DNA of 64,000 bases, taken from Candidatus Aquicultor sp. Its GTDB lineage: Bacteria; Actinomycetota; Aquicultoria; Aquicultorales; Aquicultoraceae. The DNA is taken from positions 124,001 through 188,000 of the forward strand of contig DASXVE010000024.1 of NCBI GenBank assembly GCA_036504445.1. Direction: 5' to 3'. The notes beneath the pieces were generated by a model. That model was not told the origin of the DNA. It did no database searches and saw only the letters and a list, made by a program, of their open reading frames with translations. Of the stretch, positions 1-9,666 are shown one piece after another (within the stretch, counting starts at the first letter, position 1; each line of letters opens with the position of its first letter). The position numbers were made by a program, and so were the translations under genes.

Positions 1-71
1 AGCGTTACGCCCGCGGGGAAATCAGCAAAGAAGAGTATGAAGGGCGCAGGAAAATACTGCTCGGCCAGTAG
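1..71 (+). CDS. C-terminal end of a SHOCT-domain protein (partial)
   Basis: The third frame reads RYARGEISKEEYEGRRKILLGQ in shortened form (RYARGEI..EEYEGRR) and then stops with TAG at 69-71. This is the typical short C-terminal SHOCT motif, a small helical oligomerisation module found at the ends of many small bacterial membrane proteins. The rest of the gene lies before the window. A second SHOCT protein with a near-identical end (RYARGEIDTEEF) is at 26906-27181. No function can be given beyond the domain. Confidence 0.6.
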   Translation, partial: RYARGEISKEEYEGRRKILLGQ

Positions 72-202
72 CACAAACCGGGGACGGACTTCAATATATC
101 TTGGCAAAACGCTGCGGTGTACTTTGGCAATCCACTACGGCCTGTGTTACAATCTGGAAGGTCACAAGGCTGTAGACTTAATGGATTAACAAGGTATGTT
201 GC

Positions 203-1252
203 GTGAAACTATCGATTGATGGAATTTCCAAGAAGAATCCTTCTCTTGCAAAGCTATTAACACCGAGAATACTTCGAAAAGCCGTTCAGCTCATTGTTGT
301 GGCTATTCTTATGCTTGCCGCCTGGCAGTTTTACGATTTCGTTGAGTACATCCGCTCGGGCGGCATAGGCCCAATTCCGAACAGGCCCCCGGCAGCTGAA
401 GGTTTGCTTCCCATAGCCGCGATTCTTGCATTTAAGGCGTTTCTCGCAATACGTGTAATCGACCCAATCCACCCCGCCGGTCTTATGATTTTCATCGCTA
501 CAATCGCTATAGCGTGGCTTTTCAGGCGGTCGCTCTGTTCGTGGATATGCCCGATCGGCACCCTTTCGGAGTATTTAGCCGCATTCGGGAGAAAAACCAT
601 GGGGCGAAACCTTACCATGCCCGAGTGGCTCGATATAGCTCTTTTAGCAATCAAATACGCCATACTGCTGTTTATCCTGCGCACCTTTATTTTGATGCCA
701 ACCGCCGAGGCGATTTCGTTTATGCAGCTACCGTTTTATGCCGTCTCGGATATTAAAATGTTTGATCTTTATCTTAACCTTAGCGTTACGGGGTTCGCGA
801 TCATTACGGCGCTCGTCGTGGGCTCGATCTTCATAAAGTCGTTTTGGTGCCGCTACCTGTGCCCGTACGGCGCGTTGCTGGGGATATTAGGTCTACTAAG
901 CCCGGTCGTGCTGACTAAAAACAATGAAACCTGCATCGATTGCGGGAAGTGTAATAAAGCATGCCCCAACAATGTTAATGTGCAAGGCAAGCGGGGCATC
1001 GTAGCAACTGCGGAGTGCATCGGCTGCACATCGTGCGTCAGCGTGTGCCCGACCAAAGGCACGCTCACTTTTAAACTCTTAGGTATCGTTCCGATTACAC
1101 CGATTGTGTTTGGGATTTCGGTAGTCGTGGTATTTTTCGGAATCATCGCCGCAGCACAACTAAGCGGGCACTGGGATACAAATCTGACTGTGGATGCCTA
1201 CCGCACGCTCGACCACATGATGTCGAATGCTGCAACAAATTTAGCTCCTTAA
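203..1252 (+). CDS. NapH/YccM-like membrane ferredoxin (4Fe-4S) protein
   Basis: A 349-residue membrane iron-sulfur protein starting at GTG. It has about five hydrophobic segments, two membrane-embedded CxxxCP motifs (CSWICP near residue 111 and CRYLCP near 215), and a cytoplasmic double ferredoxin module (CIDCGKCNKACP and CIGCTSCVSVCP), followed by a last membrane segment. This is the arrangement of the NapH/NosR/YccM family, which passes electrons between quinone and periplasmic or cytoplasmic redox partners. No partner reductase gene is adjacent, so the actual electron acceptor is unknown. It is followed after 73 bases by another small membrane protein. Confidence 0.85.
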   Translation: MKLSIDGISKKNPSLAKLLTPRILRKAVQLIVVAILMLAAWQFYDFVEYIRSGGIGPIPNRPPAAEGLLPIAAILAFKAFLAIRVIDPIHPAGLMIFIATIAIAWLFRRSLCSWICPIGTLSEYLAAFGRKTMGRNLTMPEWLDIALLAIKYAILLFILRTFILMPTAEAISFMQLPFYAVSDIKMFDLYLNLSVTGFAIITALVVGSIFIKSFWCRYLCPYGALLGILGLLSPVVLTKNNETCIDCGKCNKACPNNVNVQGKRGIVATAECIGCTSCVSVCPTKGTLTFKLLGIVPITPIVFGISVVVVFFGIIAAAQLSGHWDTNLTVDAYRTLDHMMSNAATNLAP

Positions 1253-1325
1253 TAAAAGAGGAAAACCCGTTGAAAACGGGAAAATATATAACAAGGTATG
1301 GTGCCCGTCTTTAAAGGAGGCTACC

Positions 1326-1820
1326 ATGAAAAACGAGGTAAATCAGGGTGCGCTTGCAGCAGGTGTAATTTTAATAATCGCCGGTATTTTCGCTTTACTT
1401 ATTAACTTCGGGCTTTTAAGCGGGGTTTCATTTTTAATCGCGCTCGGTGTAGCGTTCTTGGTTGCATTTGCGATTTGGCGTAACCTCGGGTTTCTTATCC
1501 CCGGCATGATCCTGTTGTGGTTGGGTATCGGCCTTACGATTACCGAACAATCAAGGCTTAATATTGCAAACGACGGCTCCATTATCGTAGCCGCCCTCGG
1601 CCTCGCGTTTATCTCGATCTATCTGCTCATGCCCCGTCGGCGCCATTGGTGGCCGCTTATACCGGGCGGCATCCTGCTGGTTATCGGTATCACCATCTTT
1701 CTCTTTGCGCAAAATATAATACCGTTTACCTTTATCCAGGTGATTAACGTTCTCTGGCCCGCCGCCATTATCATCCTTGGTATTTGGCTGGTTCTACGAC
1801 AACTGTATTTCCGCCGCTAG
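1326..1820 (+). CDS. Small multi-pass membrane protein, DUF5668-like
   Basis: A 164-residue, very hydrophobic protein with a strong ribosome binding site (AAAGGAGG, 5 bases before the ATG). It reads as about six short membrane segments rich in Gly, Ile and Leu, arranged as a repeated pattern (GVILIIAGIFALL, GMILLWLGIGL, GGILLVIGITIFL) separated by short polar turns such as PRRRHWW. The pattern resembles DUF5668/LiaF-type membrane modules. A role in envelope stress sensing is only a family-level guess. Confidence 0.7.
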   Translation: MKNEVNQGALAAGVILIIAGIFALLINFGLLSGVSFLIALGVAFLVAFAIWRNLGFLIPGMILLWLGIGLTITEQSRLNIANDGSIIVAALGLAFISIYLLMPRRRHWWPLIPGGILLVIGITIFLFAQNIIPFTFIQVINVLWPAAIIILGIWLVLRQLYFRR

Positions 1821-1907
1821 ATATAAACGAGGCTCAACAACAGCCGCGATTTGGAGTATTATATTGGAAGTATCATTACATCGGTATATAAGTGAGCATT
1901 CCCTCTT

Positions 1908-3326
1908 ATGACGTTAGGCGATATCTTTAACCAATACCCGTCAGGGATCATAACTATCTTAACCGCATTTGCTTTTCTGTGGCTTGCTCTTTACGTATTC
2001 CGCGTAAACCCCGATGACGGTGTATCCAGGCTTGCTTCCGCCGCCATGGTAACTGTCTTTCTTTATCTCTTAAGCAACTTCATGGTCAGCACCGCGACAA
2101 CCAAAGAACAAGTTATTGCATACCAGCGGATACTATGGTGGCTGCCGCTTGCTCCTGTTTTCTGGTTGCATATTTCTCAGAAAGCCACGGAGCCTCTCGC
2201 GTTTCGGGGCACTCTGCGGCATGCAATCGGTGCAGCGCTCAACGGTCTCAGGTCACCCGCGGCGCTCGGCGCACTCTACGGGTGCGCGGCGCTTTTTATC
2301 ATCGCAGGCATATTTACCGACAGTCTGTTTAAATTCAGCGCCCTGCAGGGCGCCATGTTACCCCTTCGCGGCAGAGGTGTTCCAACCGGCCCCGGCTACG
2401 TTTTGCTGGTTCTCTTTATCTTTCTCAATACCTCGATAGCATGGGTCAACTTCCTGGCACAGTGGTGGCTTGAAAGCAAAACAGCCATCGGTAGCGCCAC
2501 GTTTTTCTGGCGCGGCGTCAACGAGCTGGCGTTTAGCGGGATCCCGTTTTACCGTTCGCGATTCAGATCGGAGTTCTGGTGGTTAAGCCTTGGGGGAATC
2601 TTGTTCTGGATTGCGTCTGTGGGGCTCGTGATTGCAAGCACCACGGGCACCCACGGCAGCATTGTGACCGGAAATCGCGTGCTCGCTGTCGGCATAATCA
2701 TTGTTGCAATAGCGATTCTAAAACATAACGCACTGCTCAAGCGAGAGGCTCTCGAACGAGACGTGATCTACGCCTCACTCGGCGCATTGGGGATTGCAGG
2801 CATCTATGCAATAGCTGTCTTTACGGGCCAGAACACGATTCTTGGAGTGCCCATGCGAACGCTGGTTCTCATTACCGCGTTGGCTCTTACTACACACATG
2901 CTGGCCGATAATATTAAGCTGTGGTTTAGCAACGTAATCGGTACGCGAATCGGCCTCTTTTCGCGCGGGGATGTTGACGCGATGACCCAGCTCTACAGCC
3001 AGGTATCCCGGGTCAAACGCCGCCAGGCGCCGGTCGTCGAGCTCTTTGATGATGACAATGAAACAGCGCTGCAGCTGCTCGATATGCTAACGCCGCGGCA
3101 GCGCGAGATTATAACGCTTCGCGCAAAAGGGTTGTCGGACAAGCAAATCGCCGACACGCTCGAGATTAAGCTGCCGACGGTTCGTAAACACGTCGAAGAT
3201 ATCAAGTCGCGTATCGGCTCGCGTGACAAAGCCGATTGCGCCATTTATTGCGTGGTAACCGGCTTGCTGAGCAAAGAAGACCTCATCGATTGGTTTGATT
3301 CGCTTAACGTAAACGACCTTAATTAG
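1908..3326 (+). CDS. Membrane-anchored LuxR-family transcriptional regulator
   Basis: A 472-residue protein with an N-terminal half of about nine or ten hydrophobic segments and a C-terminal LuxR/FixJ-type helix-turn-helix (residues about 395-455: LTPRQREIITLRAKGLSDKQIAD, then TVRKHVEDIKSRI). The layout is a one-component membrane sensor that carries its own DNA-binding domain. No kinase or receiver domain is visible, so the signal is presumably sensed by the membrane part. There is no good Shine-Dalgarno before the ATG. Its targets are unknown; nearby candidates are the adjacent membrane-protein genes. Confidence 0.85.
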   Translation: MTLGDIFNQYPSGIITILTAFAFLWLALYVFRVNPDDGVSRLASAAMVTVFLYLLSNFMVSTATTKEQVIAYQRILWWLPLAPVFWLHISQKATEPLAFRGTLRHAIGAALNGLRSPAALGALYGCAALFIIAGIFTDSLFKFSALQGAMLPLRGRGVPTGPGYVLLVLFIFLNTSIAWVNFLAQWWLESKTAIGSATFFWRGVNELAFSGIPFYRSRFRSEFWWLSLGGILFWIASVGLVIASTTGTHGSIVTGNRVLAVGIIIVAIAILKHNALLKREALERDVIYASLGALGIAGIYAIAVFTGQNTILGVPMRTLVLITALALTTHMLADNIKLWFSNVIGTRIGLFSRGDVDAMTQLYSQVSRVKRRQAPVVELFDDDNETALQLLDMLTPRQREIITLRAKGLSDKQIADTLEIKLPTVRKHVEDIKSRIGSRDKADCAIYCVVTGLLSKEDLIDWFDSLNVNDLN

Positions 3327-3540
3327 TCTAGTTATTTCTGCGTATCTCCCCCATGTTTACCAGCACCTTCTCTCCACATCAGCACTTCTGATACCAGACA
3401 GGCGCAGTTCGGCGCCCTACACTAAAGCCAAGCAGCAACAACTCCGGCACACGTATGCGTATTTTTGTACCCCATATGCCTGGATGCCGGTTTTAATAAA
3501 GCGTATCAGCAACAGCAAGACGGTGGGAGGAGAGTTTAAC

Positions 3541-3888
3541 ATGGCGGTTGTTCACAAAAGGCTTGATACCGAAATTGATACAACTGGCTCGGCACAGTAC
3601 CAATCGGTGCAAATATGCATCGATCCTACATCGAGAAACCTGGATAAGACGATACAAGATGTTGTTCATATCAGCGCTGTGATATCTGAGCGTTTTCCTG
3701 CGGCACGGCTTCTCTCTATCACTGTGAACGACTACTTCGCGACGGTGCGGGCAAACCTACCGCATAAATCGGGCGCTGATGAGATGACCATCCGCCTCTA
3801 TGAGATTAACAAGATATGGAAGATCAGAGGAAGCGCTTTTTCGGATCAGAAGCGCTCGGGCAACAAGAAAAGAAAAGCCTACAGCTAA
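3541..3888 (+). CDS. Hypothetical small basic protein
   Basis: A 115-residue protein. The ATG at 3541 was chosen over an upstream in-frame start because GGGAGGAG lies just before it. It begins MAVVHKRLDTEIDTTG and ends with a basic tail (SDQKRSGNKKRKAYS). The middle has mixed alpha/beta character without a recognisable motif. I do not recognise the family. It stands alone between the LuxR-type regulator and an intrinsic terminator at 3997. Confidence 0.6.
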   Translation: MAVVHKRLDTEIDTTGSAQYQSVQICIDPTSRNLDKTIQDVVHISAVISERFPAARLLSITVNDYFATVRANLPHKSGADEMTIRLYEINKIWKIRGSAFSDQKRSGNKKRKAYS

Positions 3889-3996
3889 GCGCCTTCTTCC
3901 CTATAACCGTTATAATATCTTGCTGAAATATTGTAACAATAATTGCTTTGTCATACCCCTTATGGTATATTATAAGAGCATTCTGGCTGTATGTAT

Positions 3997-4024
3997 GCAG
4001 AAACCTCCATATGGAGGTTTCTGC
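3997..4024 (+). terminator. Perfect 14-bp hairpin, probable intrinsic terminator
   Basis: GCAGAAACCTCCAT followed directly by its reverse complement, then ATTTTA. It lies 109 bases after the small gene ending at 3888 and before the ABC genes. The short T-run makes it a moderate terminator. Confidence 0.6.
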
Positions 4025-4159
4025 ATTTTACGATAAATAATTACAACACCGAATCCCCGCCCACTGCCATCCCTTGCTATCTCTGGCGGTGACGAAAAAT
4101 TCGTCCGGCCACAGCATATCGTTCTCCCAACGGATTACTCTGTATCCTCAAAGCAACCT

Positions 4160-5119
4160 ATGCCCTATAATGAAACCATGAACGCACCGGCAATTGAAGC
4201 AACGCATATCAAACATGATTTTGCGCATGTAACAGCCCTTGATGACGTAACCATCTCGATCCGGCATGGCGCGGTGTTCGGTCTTCTCGGCCCAAATGGC
4301 GCCGGTAAGACCACAATGGTTCGCGTGCTGAACGGCATTATCACGCCAACCAGCGCCGGTTCGATTACCATCCTCGGCCTCGACCTTACAACAAATATCC
4401 AGGATATCCGGCAGCGCGTTGGGGTGCAAACCGACACCAACCTGTACGAGCGGCTTACCGCGCTCGATAATCTTCGTCTTTTCGGTGAGCTTTATGGTAT
4501 GTCGAACGAGAAAGCGATCGAACGGTCCAAAATACTGCTAGAACAATTTGAGCTTACGGATCGCACAAAAGCCAAAATCGAGACGTTCAGTAAAGGTATG
4601 CGGCAGAAGGTTTCAATCGCCCGCGCGTTAGTCAGCGACCCCGAACTCGTCTACCTCGACGAGCCGACGGCGGGTCTCGACCCTGAAGCTTCGTTCGAGT
4701 TGCTGCAGTATATCAAATCCGTCAGCAGCGATAGTTCAAAAACGTTTTTCATTGCGTCACACCGTCTCGAAGAGATGGAAGCGACCTGCGATATCGTTGC
4801 CGTCCTTAATAAGGGAAATATCCAGGCGGTCGGAGCCCCGCACGAGCTTGCGCGCAAGGTTTTTACCGATATCTGGGTAAACGTGCGGCTTTCGGGCGAC
4901 GGCGCACAACTTGATGCGGCTTTTCTTAAAGACAATATGCCGTTTGTCCTCGAAAGCGAGCGTGCAAACGGCGAAATCAGATTCAAGGTTGCAAGCAAAG
5001 AGAGCATTCCGGAGCTTATTCGCCGGCTAGCCAAACTCGATGTTGATATTTATGGTATTTTCGAGGACGAACCAACGCTGCAGGACGCATACCTCGCTCT
5101 GGTAAAGGAGACGAAGTAA
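4160..5119 (+). CDS. ABC-2 type transporter ATP-binding protein
   Basis: A 319-residue ABC ATPase with Walker A (GPNGAGKTT, near residue 47), signature (FSKGMRQK), Walker B plus catalytic glutamate (LVYLDEPTAGLDP) and a switch histidine (ASHRLEEM). The C-terminal extension of about 90 residues is typical of NatA/DrrA-type exporters. It overlaps by one base the permease gene that follows, so the pair forms one exporter of unknown substrate. An in-frame ATG at 4178 is an alternative start; neither has a clear ribosome binding site. Confidence 0.9.
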   Translation: MPYNETMNAPAIEATHIKHDFAHVTALDDVTISIRHGAVFGLLGPNGAGKTTMVRVLNGIITPTSAGSITILGLDLTTNIQDIRQRVGVQTDTNLYERLTALDNLRLFGELYGMSNEKAIERSKILLEQFELTDRTKAKIETFSKGMRQKVSIARALVSDPELVYLDEPTAGLDPEASFELLQYIKSVSSDSSKTFFIASHRLEEMEATCDIVAVLNKGNIQAVGAPHELARKVFTDIWVNVRLSGDGAQLDAAFLKDNMPFVLESERANGEIRFKVASKESIPELIRRLAKLDVDIYGIFEDEPTLQDAYLALVKETK

Positions 5120-5931
5120 TGAACGTTAAGCGGTCGCTAGCCATCATGAAGAAAGACCTGAAAGAGGCGTTCAGCAACAACCAGATAATGCTCCCGATGC
5201 TGCTTGTCCCATTAATCTTTGTCGGGATAATGCCAACGGTGATGATTTTAACCATGCGTTATGGCGCCAACAACCAGACGCAGCAATTCGTGCAGGCCGT
5301 TAAACATCTTCCGGCAGGCGCTATACCTTCCACAATCCATGGCCTTAACGAACAAATGGTATATTTCATGACAGTGTATCTTTTTGCAGCATTCTTCCTG
5401 CTTATACCGGTTATGGTGTCGATGATGATCTCGGCGAATAGTTTTGCCGGAGAGAAAGAGCGCAAAACGCTTGAAGGTATCCTCTATACGCCCGTTACCG
5501 ACCGCGAGCTTATCATGGGAAAGATAATGGCCTCGTTCGTCCCGGCGATGATCGTCTCGTGGATCTGCTTCGCACTCTATACGGTGGTCGTTAATGCGCT
5601 CGGGTTTCCAATCTTAAAAACCATCTTTTTCCCGACGCTTAACTGGTGGTTACTCATGGCGTGGGTAGTGCCGACAACATCGCTCCTCATCATTGGGATA
5701 ACGGTTATGATCTCCGCCCGCGTAAAGGGCTACCAGGAAGCCAACTCGATCGCCGGCGCGGTCGTTCTGCCCTTTGTCGGCTTTGTGGTGGCGCAAGCAT
5801 CCGGTGTAATGTATTTCAGCCTCGGCATTGTGTTCCTCGTCGGTCTCTTGTTTGCAATCATTGACGCCGTTATGCTCTGGATGCTCGTCGGCGCATTCCA
5901 CCGGGATAGGCTGGTGGCTTTTATTAAATAG
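5119..5931 (+). CDS. ABC-2 type transporter permease
   Basis: A 270-residue membrane protein with six predicted segments. It carries the sequence GEKERKTLEGILYTPVTDRELIMGK after the second segment, a hallmark of ABC-2 permeases (the NatB/CcmB-like EKE..TLE..L motif). Its ATG overlaps the TAA of the ATPase gene (TAATG), indicating translational coupling. The pair probably exports a small molecule or participates in Na+ or drug efflux; the substrate cannot be read from the sequence. Confidence 0.88.
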   Translation: MNVKRSLAIMKKDLKEAFSNNQIMLPMLLVPLIFVGIMPTVMILTMRYGANNQTQQFVQAVKHLPAGAIPSTIHGLNEQMVYFMTVYLFAAFFLLIPVMVSMMISANSFAGEKERKTLEGILYTPVTDRELIMGKIMASFVPAMIVSWICFALYTVVVNALGFPILKTIFFPTLNWWLLMAWVVPTTSLLIIGITVMISARVKGYQEANSIAGAVVLPFVGFVVAQASGVMYFSLGIVFLVGLLFAIIDAVMLWMLVGAFHRDRLVAFIK

Positions 5932-6120
5932 GCTGCAACAAAATATAATGCTTGCAAGTTGCCCTGCTGGAAATGGATACTCCACCCTGCAAATAAGTCC
6001 CTATTGCGTTTTTGTGCGCCTGCGCTACATAATAGTAAGAGCATCATCACACACGTACCGCACCACAAATAGGATCATATATATTCCAGTCGCTTAAATA
6101 AACGCCGCACGGAGGTTATT

Positions 6121-8868
6121 TTGAAACGTTCCAATATCATCGCACTCAGCTTAGCAGCACTGCTTTTTACAGTGTTCGTCGCATCATTTGCCGTAATTCA
6201 GCTGTTCACTGATTGGCTCTGGTTTAAGCAAATCGGCTACGTCTCGGTCTTTTCGAAGATACTCTCGGTTAATGTGCTGATAGCGCTCGTTGCCGGGCTG
6301 GCATTCTTCGTTTTCTTTTTCGCCAACGCGCTTATCGCCCGGCGCATCTCGCCGCCGCCAACCACGTGGCAACAGGCGCCTACCATAAACCCCATAAGCG
6401 GCAATGTGACCCTTATAAAAACGCCGGTTGGCATGCGCTACTTTGGACTGATCCTGTTTGCAGTATCGGCGATTTTCGCCCTTTTTGCAGGCATAAATGC
6501 GGCCGGTTCTTGGGACGCCGTGCTTAAATACTTGAACCAGGTGCCTTTCGGGGTAAAAGATCCGCTATTCGGCCTCGACGTCTCGTTTCATATGTTTTCG
6601 ATTCCGTTTTACCGGCTCTTGATCTCAATCGGATACCAGATGGTGATCTTCTCGACCATAATGGTTGCAGCAATATATGCGTTTAGCACGGGAATGGCTT
6701 ATCGCCCGGGGCTCGATAAACTAACGCCACACATAAAGGCACATCTATCGGTTCTCATCGGGCTGTTCTTCGCGCTGCTTGCGGTATCGTTCAAGTTCGG
6801 CACGTACGACCTCTTGCTCTCGCCCGCCGGCGTTATTTTCGGCGCAGGCTATACCGATATTCACGCGCGGATTCCCGCCTATACCATTCTGATGATCACC
6901 TCGCTGGTCACGGCAGCCCTCTTCCTGGTCAACATATATTTCAAAGGATGGAAGCTTCCTATCGCCGGCATGACCGTGATTGTAGCAGTCGGCGTGCTGG
7001 TTGGCGGCGTGTACCCTGCGTTTGTCCAGCAGTACTTGGTGTCGCCGAACGAAATCCAGAAAGAGACACCATATATCAAACAGTCAATCAAGTTTACGAA
7101 TTTGGCATATAACCTCAATGCGATTACCGAGAAGCCGTTTTCAGCGGAAGATACACTAGATAAGGCTGCCATGAACAGTGATAAGCAGACTATCGATAAC
7201 ATAAGGCTCTGGGATTGGCAGCCGCTTCTAAAGACGTTTAACCAGATCCAGAGCATACGCCTCTACTACGATTTCACCGATGTCGATGTCGACCGGTATG
7301 AGATCGACGGGAGGCTTCGGCAGGTCGGTATTGCGGCGCGTGAGCTTAATACTGCAAGCTTGCCGGACAACGCACGCACCTGGGTAAACGAGCACCTGGT
7401 CTATACGCACGGCTACGGTGTTGTGGCAAACAAGGTAAATGAATTAACCGACGACGGTTTACCGAAGCTCATCACGCAAGATATCCCGCCAAAGACCAGC
7501 ATAGCCGACCTTAAGGTTACGCGCCCCGAGATATACTTCGGCGAAACGCAGAATACGTCAAGCGATTTTATCATTACAAATACAAAGACCAAAGAATTTG
7601 ATTACCCCATGGGAAGCGGCAATAAATACACGACATACTCAGGTCAAGACGGTGTTGGCTTAAGCAGTATGGCGAACCGGTTAGCGTTCGCATGGCGCTT
7701 CGGCACGCTTAAACTGTTGCTCTCCGATTCGCTGACCGATAAGAGCCGGATTATGTTCTACCGCAACATAGAAGACCGCGTAAAGCGAATCGCACCGTTC
7801 CTGACGTATGAAGATGATCCATATATCGTCGTCGATAAAGGCAGGCTCTATTGGATGGTCGATGCCTATACAACGGCTTCGCGGTACCCGTATGCTCATC
7901 CATACGATGGTGATCGGAATTACATCCGCAACTCTGTTAAGGTGGTTGTCGACGCGTACAACGGTACGGTCAATTACTACGTGTTCGATCCGAGCGACCC
8001 CATAGTTAAAACATATCGCAAGATATTTCCAGAATTGTTCAAGGACGCGTCGCAGCTGCCTTCGGGCTTAAGAGCGCACATTCGTTACCCGGTCAAACTC
8101 TTTACAATCCAGAGCAAGACATTCGCGCAATTTCATATGGCCGACCCGCAGGTTTTCTACAACAAGGAAGATCTCTGGACGATCTCGCAAGAAGCGGTCG
8201 ACGGCACCAAGACACAGATTGAACCGTACTATATGGAAATGCGGCTGCCCAGCGAGAAGAATACTGAGTTTATGCTGCTTAACACCTTTACGCCGTCGAA
8301 TAAGGACAATATGATTGCGTGGTTTACCGCCAAGTGCAACCCGGACGAGTACGGCAAAATGCTCGTGTATACGTTCCCCAAACAAAAGCTGGTGTACGGG
8401 CCGATGCAAATCGAGGCGCGAATCAACCAGACGCCCGATATTTCCCAGCAGCTGTCGCTGTGGAACCAGCAGGGTTCGCGGGTTATCCGCGGCAATATCT
8501 TCGTGATACCGGTCAAGAATTCTATAATTTATGTCGAGCCGCTCTACCTACAATCGGAACAAACGGAATTACCACAGCTCAAGCGAGTTATAGTGGCGTA
8601 CGGCCCGAAGATCGCAATGGAGCCCGACCTGGCGACCGCGCTTGATGTCATCTTTGGTAAAAACGCCCAGCCGGCACAAGCAACAGGCGGCGGCACTACC
8701 GGTACACCGAGCGCACCCGCTTCAATCCGGGCTTTGATAGATCAGGCGGATCAGCTGTTTAACGACGCGCAGGCAAAACAACGCTCTGGTGATTGGGCAA
8801 GTTACGGCGAAGATATGAAGAAACTCGAAGCGGCACTCAGCGAACTGAAAGGTAAATCCGGGAAGTAA
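6121..8868 (+). CDS. UPF0182 family large membrane protein
   Basis: A 915-residue protein starting at TTG with a GGAGG sequence 5 bases upstream. The first 310 residues contain seven or so membrane segments with motifs typical of UPF0182/COG1615 (DWLWFKQIGY, FGLDVSFHMFSIPFYR, DIHARIPAY), followed by a large extracytoplasmic domain (PGTR-like blocks, KPLIT-type repeats, GSGNKYTTYSGQDGV). The C-terminal 60 residues are a Gly/Thr linker plus a short helical segment (IRALIDQADQLFNDAQAKQRSGDW). The family is abundant in Actinobacteria and also found in Cyanobacteria and some Firmicutes; its function is unknown. It appears monocistronic. Confidence 0.93.
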   Translation: MKRSNIIALSLAALLFTVFVASFAVIQLFTDWLWFKQIGYVSVFSKILSVNVLIALVAGLAFFVFFFANALIARRISPPPTTWQQAPTINPISGNVTLIKTPVGMRYFGLILFAVSAIFALFAGINAAGSWDAVLKYLNQVPFGVKDPLFGLDVSFHMFSIPFYRLLISIGYQMVIFSTIMVAAIYAFSTGMAYRPGLDKLTPHIKAHLSVLIGLFFALLAVSFKFGTYDLLLSPAGVIFGAGYTDIHARIPAYTILMITSLVTAALFLVNIYFKGWKLPIAGMTVIVAVGVLVGGVYPAFVQQYLVSPNEIQKETPYIKQSIKFTNLAYNLNAITEKPFSAEDTLDKAAMNSDKQTIDNIRLWDWQPLLKTFNQIQSIRLYYDFTDVDVDRYEIDGRLRQVGIAARELNTASLPDNARTWVNEHLVYTHGYGVVANKVNELTDDGLPKLITQDIPPKTSIADLKVTRPEIYFGETQNTSSDFIITNTKTKEFDYPMGSGNKYTTYSGQDGVGLSSMANRLAFAWRFGTLKLLLSDSLTDKSRIMFYRNIEDRVKRIAPFLTYEDDPYIVVDKGRLYWMVDAYTTASRYPYAHPYDGDRNYIRNSVKVVVDAYNGTVNYYVFDPSDPIVKTYRKIFPELFKDASQLPSGLRAHIRYPVKLFTIQSKTFAQFHMADPQVFYNKEDLWTISQEAVDGTKTQIEPYYMEMRLPSEKNTEFMLLNTFTPSNKDNMIAWFTAKCNPDEYGKMLVYTFPKQKLVYGPMQIEARINQTPDISQQLSLWNQQGSRVIRGNIFVIPVKNSIIYVEPLYLQSEQTELPQLKRVIVAYGPKIAMEPDLATALDVIFGKNAQPAQATGGGTTGTPSAPASIRALIDQADQLFNDAQAKQRSGDWASYGEDMKKLEAALSELKGKSGK

Positions 8869-8929
8869 CCGTAGCGTGTGCCGGTGTAGATATTTAGATG
8901 CACTGCAATGGTGCCGGAAATATAATAGG

Positions 8930-8950
8930 AGGCGGGCTTCACGCCCGCCT
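8930..8950. terminator. Hairpin between convergent genes
   Basis: AGGCGGGC and GCCCGCCT are separated by a short loop. The hairpin sits between the UPF0182 gene and the convergent gene ending at 8950, overlapping the stop codon of the latter. It can serve both strands, but there is no strong T-run. Confidence 0.5.
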
Positions 8951-9525
8951 TAGGTGCCGATCAGGATTATCTGTGCGTTCTCGTAATTGAGTAAACGTTC
9001 GTCCACAATATCGATCCAGTCCTCATCAAAAAGAATCTCAAGCGCCTCCGGGTATTCCGGTTCCTGCTCAGCGCCTGCATAATACGGATTAATGGTTTCC
9101 GGATGTTTGACTTTTACGATATAGGAAGCTTCAGGCATGATATTGAATGCTCGCTGCATTTCGTCGGGCTGTTCCGGGGGCTCGAGTACATATGCCAGCT
9201 CGGAACGATCGTCATGCACTGTAAGTCGATACCGTGCGGTACCGGCTGAATTTTTGGCGGGAATATCCGCCTGATTCCCGGTTATATAGTCAACGAACGC
9301 CCAGTTACGCTCAATCGACATTGCTGAATCGTCCGCAATCGCAGGTAAACATTTCTGCCCTACGACCAATTCCCGTACCAGCTTCTCTTTTTCAGGCTCG
9401 ACCGCATCGGGCACCATCACCAGGTAAAACCGATCGATATCTTCAAAGCTATTTGCTGCTTTGGAATCATCTTTTACCGTATAGGAGAAATAGAGCGCAC
9501 CGGTCTCGATTACCTTAGTCACCAT
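8950..9525 (-). CDS. Hypothetical acidic cytoplasmic protein
   Basis: A 191-residue protein. The start at 9525 (MVTKVIETGALYF) was preferred over one 36 bases upstream because CTGGAGGTGC lies just before it. It is acidic, with no signal peptide or membrane segment. The sequence contains MVPDAVEPEKEKLVRELVVGQKCLPAI and LTVHDDRSELAYVLEPPEQ, giving an alternating beta/alpha look. I do not recognise a family. It is separated from the upstream pfkA by its own hairpin. Confidence 0.65.
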   Translation of the reverse strand: MVTKVIETGALYFSYTVKDDSKAANSFEDIDRFYLVMVPDAVEPEKEKLVRELVVGQKCLPAIADDSAMSIERNWAFVDYITGNQADIPAKNSAGTARYRLTVHDDRSELAYVLEPPEQPDEMQRAFNIMPEASYIVKVKHPETINPYYAGAEQEPEYPEALEILFDEDWIDIVDERLLNYENAQIILIGT

Positions 9526-9595
9526 GGGAGCACCTCCAGTTATTACCTGTTGATTGCCCAAAATACGCCCGCAGTAAACATAAGCAAGCGCTGGT

Positions 9596-9642
9596 ATAAC
9601 CTATTATCGGAGATTCTTAGGAAACCTTCGACAATAGGTTAT
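9596..9642. terminator. Hairpin downstream of pfkA
   Basis: ATAACCTATT and AATAGGTTAT form a 10-bp outer stem that continues with TCG/CGA around a 20-base loop. It lies directly after the pfkA stop codon on the minus strand and before the next minus gene, so it is probably the pfkA terminator. Confidence 0.5.
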
Positions 9643-9666
9643 CCGTTTGTGTTTAGTAAAGCTTAA